DNA of 64,000 nt from Epiperipatus broadwayi (GCA_028023455.1 JAQFVV010012513.1:2054001-2118000); one strand, 5' to 3'. Shown: positions 23,081 to 45,026, counted from the stretch's first letter. Made by a program: numbers and translations. Notes: generated by a model from the sequence alone, not told the origin.

Positions 23081-23215
23081 AGTGAACTACTAAGCATCAC
23101 ATGATCACCATCTCTTATACTAGCACATAATTGTTATTAAACAAGGCAAAACTCTCTCCATACAGTAGTGCCACCCTGTGCCTTGTTTAATAACAAGTGA
23201 ACTATTAAGAAGTGA
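23081..23215 (+). mobile_element. Truncated foldback-family copy with long flanking duplication
   Basis: catcacatgatcaccatctc starts the family terminus; gcaaaactctctccatacag and gtgccaccctgtgcc follow; then ttgtttaataac inverts the internal ttattaaacaagg. On each side stands acaagtgaactactaag (about 23081-23097) or acaagtgaactattaag (about 23194-23210), 16 of 17 bases equal. The inner arm and loop of the family are absent. Confidence 0.7.
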
Positions 23216-26200
23216 ATATCTTCTGTTATAAACACATATCTGCTTATGATTAGTACATATAATATATAAGACTGTGTAATATTTATATATTATTAACATA
23301 GTTAATCTTTAAAATTAAGTCAGATAAAATCACTTATCACTTGTATATATCTGTAGTTTTGTTTTCAATCTAACATAATAATTCATAACAATATGTAAGA
23401 CAGAATTTGGAAGTAGTCTATCTTTATTAGTAAAGAATATTGAGAAGAACTTTATTTGTTCTTGTTACTACAAATTCATTAATGTTTTACTTCATTTGTA
23501 TTTCTAATTTGATTGTGAAACATTTTTTTACATCTGCAACACAAAATGTTTTTTTGTTCAGTTTGCAAATTAGACATGGCTGAATGTTCTTTTCATGAGG
23601 TCCAGCTATGTTTCTGGTGGATTTCATCAAAAGTAACTCATCTATATTTAAGTTGCAAAAAAAAAAAATCATTTCATGTTGCTGATATGAAGAACATTAA
23701 CTCCCATAAAGTTATTTAATACTAGAGTCCATATTTAAATCTTTATTTTTGTTTATATATGTTCAAAGAAGTCTTTCTATTTCAAATCTAGTTCTGAATA
23801 CAAGAGAAATTAGAATATGTGTGAACATTTATGTAATTATTTTTTTTACATTGTTTATATAATACTAAAGGTTATCTTTAAATTCCACATCTTTCATTTA
23901 TGTGTTTCATTAATGGCCTGTACACTGATGGTACCAAATGTTTCAATATATTGCTAATTTTCAGCATTGTATATTGATATCAGCACTTTTGATGCCCAGC
24001 CTTTTTATTTAGCCCTAAGAAGATGCATGGAGAGAGATGTATTATGCTTGATCATTTACAATATTATATCTCATGATTGGAATTGGTTTGATGCTGATAA
24101 ATATTAATTTGCTGTCATTTTTAAATCCATTTACAAAATGGGAAGTTCTGATTAGGTTTCTAGGTGATTAGTTTGTTAATGTTTGCCACTAATTGTTTAT
24201 TGCTTCTTATTGTGTTTTTGGTATAAGAAGAGAGGCTATTTGATTAGAACCACCTATTATTGATTTGTTTGATATTTATTTATATCATCTTTGTATCTAA
24301 AATTATCTATTCCATTACAAGATACAAAACCACTCAAACTTTTATGGTGCAGCAGTTTTATAAGTTGGTTGATTAATACCTATTCCCCCCCAAGACCTCC
24401 TTTTGCTCTTAAACGAAGTATTTGAAAAATAAAATATCTTAACTATATATATATAATTAAATTAGAGTAAATTTTACTGCTTCAAAAACTTAATATTTTT
24501 TTATCATCATCTTAAATGAAATAAAGAAACAGATGACTGATGTATGTTTCATCAACAATCTAGCCTCATAAGGTTGTCCAAAAATCTGAATACCTGTGGA
24601 TCACATCACCAATCTATGTAATAGATTCTTACATGATGCATTTTTAAATTCATGCATAATTATATTATTGCTTTTTCACAATTTTGTTTACATCCACAAA
24701 TATTATGTGACATTAAATGATGTGTGAGAATGTTGTAACATAGTCACAGTGTAAAATTAGAGTATATCAGATGAAACACTTTTCTGAAAAGATTTGACAA
24801 CTATTCTGGTATGACTTATGTTTGTTTAGATCTCTTTTAAATTTGACATATCTAGCTTCTCTAGCTTCTATCCCAAATTTATATATAGTAAGAAATAGGA
24901 TATGTTTGTTTTACATTCAGCATTATTATTAAACTGCTACCTATTTGAACATTAAATATTTTAGTAAAGTTATTCTATATTTTCAGATGATGATGATGAT
25001 TATTGTACATAAAATTAAAACAACTTTCTTAATTTTAAATAGGCATATTCAGGACAAAGGATTTTTCTTTATTCTCTTATAAAGCAATAATGAGGAAGAA
25101 ACAATGTTTGCCATGCTTAAGCATAATCAAGTAGTATGAATTTGATTAATTTTACCTTCCAGTTTCATCTTTTGGTTATGGATACCTACTTACATATTTT
25201 TCAATTAATCTTGGATATTTAAGTCTCTTCACTATGGTTTATCAACCTGAAAGAAATAATAATAATTCTTGTAAAAAAATATTACTTACCAAACTCCACA
25301 TTATAGATATGACAAATATATGCATTAATTATGCACACATTCTTTATTATGTGTATATTTATATGTTATAATGTAAAGTGCTAAAAATACTCTTATAATT
25401 ACTAGAAAATAAGTCTGTTTTAAATTTATATCATAATCTCCCAACCCCAAAAAAAAAGAGAAGAATTTAACAATTATTTGTTTTGTAGTTAAGAATACAT
25501 TGATATCATTGTATAGGCTTGGATTCCATAATGAACTAGGTTGGAAAGGAATCATTTATTTTTAAAAAATCTGGAATATTTTTTAAGCTCATGAGTATAA
25601 AAAATTAATGAACCATATCTTGAAACTCATCTTTATACTATTAAGTTCTTAAAACATATGGATAATAACATTTAAAAACGGTAATTTACTCCTGCTGCAG
25701 TTTATGATAAAATCTTGGGGTCCATTACCTACATCAGACGCCATTATTCATGCATTTTAAAAATTATTGAGAGTTTTAAATATATATAAAAATTTAACAC
25801 ACATGGGGGAAAAAATGGATTAATCATATCATATGTATGTAAAACAATTTACAGTGACTGTTTAATGTTTATATCAGGGTTAGGAATGATATGATGATCT
25901 TTATTCTAATAATGTATAGTAATATTCTTTAATGCATTTATTCTAAATTATATGGTGTGAAATATATGTGTGAATAAAATTTGATACTTGTTCATCGAAT
26001 TGCAGTATATACATTTATTCTATATTAAAATCTTGGAATTTATACATTACAATTGTTTAGCCGTATAAAAATATATTCATATTACTATTGTAAAATATTT
26101 TTTAACCTCAAATTTAAAATAAATAAATAAATGTCAATTCTATGAATTCAAATAATCAATTTTAAAATAAACAATATTTTATTTTAAACATTGCAGAAGG

Positions 26201-26970
26201 AGACATAGCTAAGTTAATGTTAGTCACGTAATGAATTAAAGAAAAGAATTATTTAAAATTAATTTAAAAACAGAAACATCCTTCAAAAATATAAAGCAAA
26301 ACCATAACATTTCTTGTTTACTTGGTTTTGTTATCAATTAAATAAAAAACATTTTTTTAATTCTAAATTATTTGCTATATACCATTTTCAGAGAATAGTA
26401 TTTTTACAAATATTCTAACCCTATAGTTTTTACAGTTTAAATGGCATGCTATGGTCCAATCTTATTACGTTAGTTATTTAGATTGTCTGATGCAGTATAT
26501 GTTTTTTGTTTATTGGTGTAACTGTATATTTTTTTCCATCCTTACTCTTCTGGTAACACTTTTTATCTTTATTTTTGCATTTATAAGCCAATCAATTTAT
26601 TTTTTCTATATTTTATATACTACATTATTTTGTTAGGGACAATAACATGTGATAATTTTATAACAGAGATTCACCTATAAAAATATTAATGTAAACATTA
26701 TTTACATTAAAGTTATAATCAAACAAACCATATTCTAGGCAACTGTACATCCACTAATCTCAATAGCTTAAATTATTGAAGATTACAGAAACAATTAATA
26801 TATATATATAGTGTCATCATTGTGAAACTTCAGATAACGTTCACTACATATATACACTATTTTATATATACTGAGAAAAAAAATAGCACACTTTCCACTT
26901 TCTTTTCGCCATTAAGAAGATTGTGGTAGTTAGCAGATGACATATCTTAAAAAAATCTTAACTTGTGTTT
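23216..26970. other. A+T-rich non-coding stretch
   Basis: No gene, RNA or known element recognised in 3.7 kb. Short simple repeats only, such as gatgatgatgatgat near 24987 and (TA)n near 24445 and 26800. Confidence 0.5.
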
Positions 26971-26971
26971 T

Positions 26972-27225
26972 CTATTCAAAATTCCCAGAATAGTTCCAAG
27001 CCTATGACTTTCATCCAGTGAGGAGTTTTAGATCAGGAAACAATGCAACTGGAGCTTCCAAACCCTATCATTCACCTCAATGTTAGACTATCAAACTGTT
27101 TGCATTAGATACTAAGGTCCAACTATACTCTTCCAAGATCCAAACCTCTTTATTGTTTAAAGCCATATGTTTGAAACTAGTCTGGGATTTTCAATAGGAT
27201 AAGAATTTGTTGAATACTGTCATCT
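26972..27225. mobile_element. Inner part of a foldback-family element, diverged
   Basis: Left arm cccagaatagttccaagcct, atgactttcatccagtgagg; right arm, inverted, contains gatccaaacctctttattg and gaaactagtctgggattttc. These match the arms at 11040-11110 and 11250-11310 of the complete element. Outer arms beyond the cccaga/tctggg junction are missing, and divergence is higher than at 10.9 kb. Confidence 0.7.
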
Positions 27226-30200
27226 GACAATTATAATTATTTCATTAAGATTACTCTACATAACAAAATAATGGTATACAAGTTTGCTACTAAGGTAGTA
27301 ATATTAATGCTAGTGTCATTTAATAGGTCATGCCATGTTTTATTGATTTATAAAAAAGTTAATATGATAATATTTAAATAATGTACTGTTAATTATGCTG
27401 GTGTTTAAAATGCACTTCTGTATGATAGAGATGTAAGTTTATTAACTTATTGACTCTGTTTTCTGAACATTTTAATGTTCGACCTTAAATCATTTTCAAA
27501 CCGCTAATTTTTATGTTATTTTATTGATTTTATGACTATTTCATCAAGAAAAACATACCGTGTGATGCTGCCTTCTTTATAATTATTTTACAAAATAAAA
27601 GTTATAACAATGAGATAAGTCCTGACATCAAAGTTGCTGATTGGTTGTTTTCTCATTCTCTACAAAAGGGAATGCTTGTCAATAATTTTGACAGTTCTAA
27701 GTGTTTTGTTTTTATTTTCAAAATGAAAGTGTATGTTTTAGAGTATTGTTTTACATATTTATTATTATTTTCATTAAATGTGTATGAAAATATAATTATT
27801 TTAGAAGAATAGTTCAGGTTTCAGTAAAATTATTTTCTTTTACATGAAAATAAATTTTGAAAGAAATCAATTATATAGGCTGCTTTTTGTAATGGGTTGA
27901 AAAGTATATGTTATGGTGTTTGCTATTTCATTTACTTTAATAATCTGACAAATTATTAATTCGATTTTTAGTAACTAAACTAAAATGAGTATAATTTTAA
28001 AAGACAAATATATTTTTACTGCTGATTTTGTAATTGATGAATCAAAAGTGTAGAACTTTAATGCATATGGCCAATAGAATATTTTGCAGTTACATGGGCT
28101 GTCAATGAGTTAATATGACTAAATATACGAAAAAATTAATATTAAAATTTTTATACTAGATTTGACACTAGTATTTTCAAAAAAAGAAAACAAACAAATA
28201 ATAAAAAACAGAATTTCAAATATTAAGCAAAGAAATGAAAGTTTTATAAGTCTATATGATAAATGGATCTGATACTAGCCATTGTCTTGTCTTTCAGTGG
28301 CATATACACTTCACTCTCAAATATTGCATTCACATTAAGTATAATATTTTTTTCAATAATTTTTATGGTTCAAATGAAATCAGTGCACATTTTCAGTATT
28401 ACTCTATCTCCCCCCCCCCCCAAATTACAAGTCCAATGTAACCCACTCTTTTTCAAAAAACCCTAGTGATAATTTTAATCATATTGATCTTTTTTTGTAC
28501 TGAATCATATTCTTGTCTATTCATAAAAAATATTGAATGAAATATTTGATATTTGAATTCCATTGTTAAAATGAAAATGAATTTTAGGTGGGACTTTGAA
28601 AAGATTAAAAATTTGTCTTAAAATTCAAAATTAATCTTACTAGAATTTTATTAAAGATGTCTTCCCTGGCATTTATAAAATTAATTTTTGTTCACCAATA
28701 AAATCAGCCTTCATTTAATCATAACTACATTTTTACAAGTGGTTTTTTTAAAAACAAATATTTTCAAATAAAATATAATTGTAATCACAGTTTTTTTGAT
28801 TTAAGATAAATAATTTTACAACTACATTGCACAAATAAGCTTAAACTTGCAAATAATTACTGAAAATTACAATATTCCTGTCAACAAACTAAAACAGTAA
28901 ATAGGCTCAGATGTGCCTTGGGCCAATTAATCTATTAATTGGTGACAATGCTAATTTTGTATCATTATACAGTCAGGTGTTGTCAATCTGCTTTGAAATT
29001 CAAATTTATGCTGATATTTATTTATTTTCATAATACTGACATCTTCAGATTTTTTTAACTAATAAGTTTAGTTGATTTCTCTACAAAATATATATATCAA
29101 TAAACTAACATTATAAATAACTACAAAACAGTAAAAAAACTGAAGCAATAACATTAATATTAGACCATCCCAAAAGTTTCAACATTTACAATAAAGTTGT
29201 TGAATTTTTTTGAACAAATTAATGTTTGTATTTTTAATTATGAAACTTTCTCAGGACAGAAGTCAAAAAAATTGTATTTGCATTTTTTTACTTTCTATGG
29301 AAAAATTTGGCAAACCATTTTTTTTACAGCTTTAAAATTCTTGTATATATTATTTGTAATATTTTAATTAAAAAAACAAAAGATGGCAGGATAATCAAAT
29401 AAGTGGGTTTTCAAAATTTAGGATGATGTATGCCTATTATGTATTTGGTGTTCTCAAACTTTGTGAGATTTCAGAAAATATTATAATGATCTAAAAACTT
29501 GGATTCTTTGGAAAGTTTATGATCATTTTTGTATAGCAATTGGGTAATAATTATTGGAAATCAAAATATATATTATTACATATTTATTTTTTACAGAAAT
29601 ATTTTATTTTTAAATATAAGAGAATATATTCTTCTGAATACTGTTATGATAGAGATTAAAATCACAGGAAATACAACTGTCTATAAATCTTGTCTCTAAA
29701 CAATGTTATAACATTTACTGATATTGTACAAATTACAAAACAAATTAAACTTTTAAAGCATTAATTGATAGATTTATTAGATATTAAAAATAAGTCATTC
29801 AGATTTTTAAAACAAACACCAAACAAACAAGATTATATTCCTTTTGCAAATTAAATCCATTCCACCTGAAAATTAATGATGAAATAGCAATTTTAGTTAA
29901 AATCTAATTTTTAAAGTAATTTTGAAAATCAAATGTGATTTTTTTAAAATTTATTTAATTTCTAAATTAAAATATATGTTAAAGGAGATTAAATTTATTG
30001 TATTTTGATAAATAATAGTGGTTTAATATTAAAGTGAAAGTTTAAAGTAAATGAAAACAAAAATATGTCAGAATGGTAGTGTAGTACAACAAGTTTAAAA
30101 TGGGAAAGCTAAAAGTCATAGCAATTCTGCCAGTGATATAAAAATTATGAAGTGCTTCTTTTTGTTAATAAAATGAATTAATTTAATTGCAAAACAAAAA

Positions 30201-31795
30201 CATATATTATTTTTTGAAGGTTGTTTGTTTGACAGTGTTGAAGAGAAAACAAAAATATATCACTATTGTTTAATATGAAAAGCTGATGTTATGATGGTTA
30301 TAAAAAGACATTAAATTTAAAATTATATAGACTTAAAAAGACCAGTAAATGGTTTCATATTGTGATAGATTATTTCCAATTCTTATGCTTAAGATATATG
30401 TCAATATGTCATTTGTTTCTGTAAAGTATTACTTGACTTCTTCTATAAAAGCCATCAGATATTATAAATTAGTATATTTGTTTTTTAACCTTTTCATACT
30501 TCGCTATTCTGATATTTTTCTTTGTCTCACATGTCTACATAAAATATATGATAAAATGATTATTACTTATAAAAAATAAATTTGACTTTATTTGATAGAT
30601 ATTTTTATTTCCTATTGAAATAAATTTTAAATGTTCACATTTTGTTTCTGTAAATATTAAAAAAATTAGACCATAATCAAAACAAAGATGTTACACATCA
30701 TTTCTAGAAAGATTATTTTCAGTTTATAAAATCAATGAAATCTTCTTTATTTCTGAATATTTTTAAAAACTTTAATGAATAATTATTTATTTATCGTATA
30801 TCTAATGAATTATGCTTTAAAAGTTTAAGTTTTTCGAATATTTATTGCAAATTTGCAATTTTTTCTTACTCATAAATATCAAATACATTGTTTACATCAT
30901 AGCTGGTCTTCAAATTTGCTTCTGGCCATATTTATGTTATCTGCTAATATAATGTTATATTTTTGAAAATAAAGTATTTCATGTCAAAATATGATATTAA
31001 TAATTTATATTTCTTTGTATCTAATAAATATAGTGCAAATTATTTTACAAAAAATATCTAAAACCATAATAAATTCACAAATAAACATGTTTTTACAATA
31101 TTGGAAATTTCAGTGTCATAAAATACCAAATGTTTTATATTCTTGGCAATACATAATGGCTGATCATGTTACGTTAGGGACTATATCTATTGTAAGTGTA
31201 GGAATTTTGAATTTCACACCTTTTAGCATGGAATTTTCAGCAAAAAAAATTTATTATAATAAAATATACCATTTTACACGCATTTTAACATATAATACTT
31301 ATGGGAAAATTCATCAGGGGCAAATTGGCCAAAAGTCATTTCTCTGTCATTCAAAGTATGAGTGGGTTAATATACATATATATATATAATCTATCAAATC
31401 ATTCATAACTCAAAGTAATAGTCAACTGATTTGTATGTTAATATCATCAAATCAATTTTTGTTCATAAATGAACCCTCTCAAGAAGTTATTTTTAAAAAT
31501 TCATAATGTGACACTAAATGTTCTACTGCTTTATACACTCTCTAGTGGTCATCACTAGAAATAAATCCATGAAAAAATAAAAAATATTATATTTATAAAT
31601 TTACATACATATATATCCATTAATTATATAATCTCTTATTCATCTTTTTCTATCTTATGACTACATATGCTTAACTACAAAGGCACAAATACTGAAAGCA
31701 CAATGGGGTAATTTTTTTTAAAAAAATAAAAAGTAGTAACATGATACTATGGATATTGACCATTGGTCAAATTAATAAAAAATACCAAATGTCAA
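27226..31795. other. A+T-rich non-coding stretch
   Basis: No gene seen in 4.5 kb. A C12 tract lies at 28410-28421. Open frames such as 30991-31389 have no recognisable domain, biased hydrophobic/Lys/Asn content and no conservation signal that can be judged here, so they are treated as chance. Confidence 0.45.
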
Positions 31796-31799
31796 TAGT

Positions 31800-32135
31800 T
31801 CAGATTTAGGCCAGACAATTCTAATTGTGTAGATGATTTTAAAATGATAAACAAAACCAAAATGTTTTTAATCAGAACAGACAACAATACTAAAATTGTC
31901 ATGGGTGACTTTAATGCTAGAATTGGTAAACATTTTAAAGTTAAAAGTGTATAGAGTTTTGACAAAAAGGGGACGAGATACTGACTATATGAGTTCATAG
32001 AAAAAACCCAATAAATTGTGAATTCTTTATTCAAAAAAATACTACTCAAAATTCGACATAGAAGCATTTAAGTGAAGGTTGACCAAAATGGGATTTTATT
32101 AGGATTAATAGAAAATATGTACTTCAAGTTTAAAT
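31800..32135 (+). pseudogene. LINE ORF2 endonuclease (EEP) fragment
   Basis: Plus-strand reading gives DNNTKIVMGDFNARIGK at about 31883-31933, the GDFNA-R-G signature of the apurinic-type endonuclease domain of non-LTR retrotransposons, followed by KKGTRY-LYEFIEKTQ-IVNS, LFKK and a decayed R-W-T-W-K-like stretch (usual form: fkk...rWTWkSPdg..knEIDfI). Several stops and frameshifts are present. The pattern is that of RTE/craniofacial-development-protein-2-like endonucleases common in invertebrate genomes. Neither the start of the domain nor an RT follows. Confidence 0.75.
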
Positions 32136-32340
32136 TGTTCTTAAATAGATTTTATACCAGATCTATTAATAAGTGGTAAAATACATGTTAATATGCAAGT
32201 AGAGAAATTAAAACTTCTAATTATTAGCAGTATTAGCAGTTGTTATTCATTATCTTTAGAAACACTCCAGTGAATTTAATTTAGAACATAAAAAATATTT
32301 TTGAAATATTACTAGATTTTAAAGACAGTTTAGTCTTGAC

Positions 32341-32900
32341 CAGGGTGGGCAAATAACAACCTGAGAGCCACATGTGGCCTGCTAAGAGTTTTTATGTGAC
32401 CTGCCAAAAACAATCAGAGAAATCCATCTTGAACTGAGATTTCCTTCCCATGCACGACCAAAGATTCATCTCGTATTTTCCATTAGGATGGCCACATCAA
32501 TACACATGTGCAGTGTAGATATGATATGCAGTGCTTTTCCAGTTGATCTAGTTAATTTCAATTTTGTTTTAATGAAACCATGAACCCACCAAAAAATGTA
32601 AAATCGGTGATGAATGTTGTGTATTCAATGAAGAATGGACAGTGTGTTTATCTATTTTTATCATTTTCTATATAAAACAAACAGAAGCAAAACTGTCATA
32701 TCTGCCATAAGAATTTAAGCACAAGTGATGCCACATTTTCATAAAAATACATCTAGACATTTTCAATAATAAATATATGAATTACAAATCAAATGATGCT
32801 GTTAACAGAAGCAAATGCTAACTGCGTATTTTTGATTATAGGAAGTATTTTCAAGTCATTTTTCTTCCAATGTGAGATCCAAGATGAAAAAGTAAAAGTC
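32341..32900 (+). pseudogene. hAT-type relic with terminal repeat and zinc-finger start
   Basis: cagggtgggcaaataacaac at 32341 with gagccacatgtggcctg shortly after is the form of a hAT end (cag-ggtgggcaaa...gcccgcgggcca type). Downstream the decayed frame reads MNPPKNVKS (about 32580), then ECCVFNEEWT (about 32617-32647, usual form ..FNEEW), then in another frame QNCHICHKNLSTSDATFS, a C-x2-C zinc-finger start as in GTF2IRD2/ZBED-like transposases. No catalytic core follows and no right terminus with matching target duplication was found, so it is a truncated 5' fragment. Confidence 0.6.
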
Positions 32901-33124
32901 AAGTCCTGGTAACAAAATGAAGCTTACTTAAAATAACAAGTTAAGATAATAATCGTATACATTTGATCTTGTGCATATATTGGGCATGTCAAATATTAAT
33001 AAATATGCACATCCCACAATTTAATATAAAATAAAAAACAAATCTATGCATAGCAACTCAATATAGACCAATTATTTATAAATATCATGTTATTATTCTG
33101 TATGATTAAATCATTGTATTTATA
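32901..33124. other. Short A+T-rich spacer
   Basis: Nothing assignable; may contain further degraded hAT sequence. Confidence 0.3.
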
Positions 33125-33145
33125 ATGATAGTAAGACATCAAATA

Positions 33146-33180
<35 letters not shown>

Positions 33181-33240
33181 TATATTTAGATGTCTTACTA
33201 TCATGTATATATATATATATATATACATACACTGACCATA
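33125..33240. repeat. (TA)n hairpin with perfect 16-bp arms
   Basis: atgatagtaagacatc at 33125-33140 is exactly inverted at 33189-33204 (gatgtcttactatcat) around a TA-rich loop; a further (TA)n run follows to about 33226. The arms are non-TA sequence, so the inversion is not just a consequence of the simple repeat. Confidence 0.8.
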
Positions 33241-33299
33241 AACATGAAAAGTATAAATTCATGCATCACTGCTAAAATGACATTTTACGAAATAAATTA

Positions 33300-33990
33300 T
33301 TTAAAATTTCATTATTATATATAACACTACTCACCACAGTTGTACACATGTTTATCTGTGCTTTTCTGCCTTTAGATACATCAGCATATATGTAATTATT
33401 TATTCAGCAAGCTGTTTCTTTTGGCCCATTAGAAAAATATAATCCAGGTTTGTTGTCATCATCAGATAAAACCATGCAATCCATGTAAAATCTTGATCTA
33501 TAGTTGGTCTCTTTCTATCTAGGATTATTCCAGGCAAGCAGCTGTCTTGGTTTGATAGATTTCAGGCAAGCAATCATCCTCTCCATGTTTAAGGCTATGA
33601 CTTTCATCACAACGAAGTGGGTCATTTTTCTCCACGTAAATTCAAGCTCCTGCTAAAGAAAACAGTCTACAATCTTGCCTTCAGCTACATCAGTTTATGG
33701 TAGCTATTCTGAAAATTCTATGGTCAGCTAAAACCAACTGCTGCATTTCATAGTTACAACAAAATATTGTAACCAACTTTTCAGCTGACCATTCTTACAA
33801 AAATTATTATCCACACTGGAGCTAATTTTATTATCAGCCCTTTTATAGAATCATCTAAAGTGATAATAACACCTTGATTGAAAACAGAGTTTTTAATTTA
33901 ATCTCTCTAATCCCTTTGAAAACATACATGTTTTAATTAATTTAAAAAATTTCAAAAACAAGTATTGTGTTTTTACATTTCACAATCAGA
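33300..33990. other. Unassigned stretch of less extreme base composition
   Basis: Somewhat richer in G+C than its surroundings with occasional echoes of the foldback arms (ggctatgactttcatcaca near 33593), but no alignable copy was established and no reading frame is convincing. Confidence 0.35.
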
Positions 33991-33997
33991 ATAATAA

Positions 33998-34000
<3 letters not shown>

Positions 34001-34073
<73 letters not shown>
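34001..34073. repeat. (TA)n microsatellite
   Basis: Dinucleotide TA repeated over about 73 bp with one C interruption. Confidence 0.95.
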
Positions 34074-34076
<3 letters not shown>

Positions 34077-34247
34077 GACCTTTTAAAAGTTTAATTTATA
34101 AAACAATATTTTAAATCAGAATTATTATTTATTATTTATTCATTTTTTTATTTCAATGAATGTAGAAAATATCTACTATAATTTCTGTCTGTGTTTATTT
34201 CTAGTTTTCCTTTCAACTTTATATATATATATGCACACACACTATAT

Positions 34248-34335
34248 TAGTGTGTGCTATGTAATCCAACTGGTTGCAATATATATATATATATATATGT
34301 AATATAACTGGTTGCAATATATATATATATTGTAA
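34248..34335 (+). repeat. Short tandem duplication with (TA)n linkers
   Basis: atgtaatccaactggttgca then (TA)n then atgtaatataactggttgca then (TA)n: a ~47-bp unit present twice, probably spread with the TA tract. Confidence 0.75.
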
Positions 34336-40655
<6,320 letters not shown>

Positions 40656-40659
40656 TATA

Positions 40660-41020
40660 TATATACTTAAGCTAGATGTAATTAGAGAGGATTTGAAGCC
40701 AGAATTTTAAGCTACCTTTAATTATCCACTCCATCCTATACAACTGACATATATGACCACATACATATGAAAAATATAAATAATAATATACATATTTCAT
40801 GTGTAAGCAGCATTCAGCAGTGGATCTAGATCATCATATACCATAATCAGTGCATGATTTATATTAAGATAACCGATCTTCAAACATTAATAGATAGGTC
40901 TTAATCTTCTTCACTCTCCATCTCTTCAGCCTTTCTTTTCATTAAAAATCTGACGGTGGCATGTTCAAAGCCTTGTTTCATAATTTTTTTGTCATACCTA
41001 TGTTGACCATAAGTCCTTTT
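40660..41020 (+). repeat. Dispersed repeat, copy 2
   Basis: Second copy of the 18285-18660 sequence in the same orientation, starting just after a (TA)n tract. A third possible start (tatacttcatctagatatag) lies at about 41119 and soon diverges. Confidence 0.7.
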
Positions 41021-41288
41021 AAACACATATATGTAAAACTTTAAGACCATTTAAATACTCAGAAGAGTGGTAGGCAAAATATAGAAGAATCATTAATATT
41101 TAAATACAACTATTGTATATATACTTCATCTAGATATAGTTAGAGGGGGATTTCATTTATTAAATATGTTTTATTTAAGGTATATTAGTTGAGAAGTACC
41201 TTTTTTTTTCTTTACTTGTTTTTTTCTGAAGGTTTGATATAGTACAGTATTTCATTTGATTTAGTAAAATTATTGCTAAAGCTATTAC

Positions 41289-43290
<2,002 letters not shown>

Positions 43291-44328
43291 GTGTTTATTT
43301 ACCTATATGTTTATCTACCTTTCTATATGTATAGCTATTTCTTTCTCTGACCTTCTTTATACGTATGCATTTATGTAACTTAGTTTATTAGATGAATTAC
43401 TACCTACATGAGAATATGTACATAGTTATTTCTAGCATATATATATATACCAAATAAGCTACTCTAGCTAAACAATATATAAATGCGACTATCGTATCTA
43501 CATTGTTTAAATATGAATTCACAGAAACTTTAAGTCAATACTTATCAAGTTAACAAAAGTGCAAAGATAGGTTTTTAAAAGTCGACTTTATCACAACTAT
43601 AATATGATTATAAAAGTTGATACTAATAGAGATGTTTTAGTCTTAAATGATTGTTTGTTTTTAAAATGAGAAACTATAAATTGAATGCTTTTATTTTATT
43701 ATATTCCTATTATGTCCATTTATTTTTTCTAAAGACATTGAAGGGTAATAACACGCGATTTAAAATAGTGTTATTAAAAATTGAAGATTAAATACAAGAT
43801 CGTAATGCATTTTATTAAAACAAAAACATCTATAAATGAATCATTTTTACGAGATAATTATTTCAAACATTTAATTATAAATAATTACACCGTATTTTTC
43901 TGAATTTGTTAAAATGTTTTATTTCTTATTAACATTTTTACAAGAGTGGTGTTATTTGGAAGCGGGGAGATTTTTAAAAAATATATAATTCATCAGTTGA
44001 CACCAATCTAAGTCATTATTATTCGTCTAGATTTACTTCGGTTAAAAATGCAAACACATATCATTAAAATTAGAAGAATTTAATAAAAATTGTTTAATAC
44101 AATATTATTTTTATTTGTAAATAATATTTGTCCAGTCTGCTTAATTGGCGACTATATCATCTTTCAGTTAGCAGTTTGAACAATTTGTAAAAATACGAAG
44201 TGACAGCCAATCCTCTGGAGTTCATAAGAAGTTTAAACATTTACAGTGACACAATCGGGTCATGACCTGTAGAACTTGATCTCCAGTCTGTCACACTAAT
44301 AATGCAGAACATGATAAACAATTAATAA
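43291..44328. other. A+T-rich non-coding stretch
   Basis: No gene or known element recognised. Confidence 0.5.
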
Positions 44329-44620
44329 TCATTTTAGTATCACAGAGGCAAAACTATCCATACAATAGTGCTTCTCACTGCAAGCCAGAGTAATTAATGA
44401 ATGCAGGAACGATTGTACATAAAATGCCTATCTAGTGCTTACTCACCCAATATCCCCAGACTAGTTTCTAGATAGATATTTTATGCACAAACCTTCCTGC
44501 ATCCATAGATTACTTTGGCTTGCAATGGCGGTTGCTACTGTATCAAGAGTTTTACCTCTGTGAAAAACAATTTGTGTAAGCATAAAGAATGGTGATCATG
44601 TGATGTATAATGTCATTTTA
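44329..44620. mobile_element. Foldback-family element with closed arms
   Basis: The arms tcacagaggcaaaact and, inverted, agttttacctctgtga open and close an imperfect ~240-bp palindrome whose halves carry the family inner-arm motifs (cagtagtg-type and ccagactagtttctag). The right arm extends to the terminal motif (ggtgatcatgtgatg at about 44590); the left arm does not. tcattttagtat is present on both sides (44331-44342 and about 44611-44622), a candidate flanking duplication of 8-12 bp. Confidence 0.75.
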
Positions 44621-45026
44621 GTATGATTAATGATATAATTAACAACATATTTTAATGTTATTAATAACATAATTCGACCTAAGGTTTGGTACTGTGACTG
44701 TCCTTTTAACTCAAGATCTTTGAAATGTAGTCCATATGTCTCTTGAGATGAAGTTCTTATGGATTCTTGGGTAATAAAAGCTATTCAATTACTTTACAAT
44801 GTAATTACATCTTTTGCTTGTTAAGTCATATTAATATAAAAAATAATACTTTAAACAATCAATTTGATAGTAAGTAATAATTATATTCTTAACAACAATC
44901 TTAGTATTCTAACCATGTACTGATTAGGGGTAATAAGAACTTGATAAGCAGATGCTTTATATGCAATTGAAATTTAAAAAAAAAAGTGGAATAAAAAATA
45001 AAATCTAACAATTTGAGATGTAACTA

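Noticed and set aside
30991-31389. 132-codon open frame
   Set aside because: Hydrophobic and Asn/Lys/Ile-rich as expected of chance frames in A+T-rich DNA; no motif.
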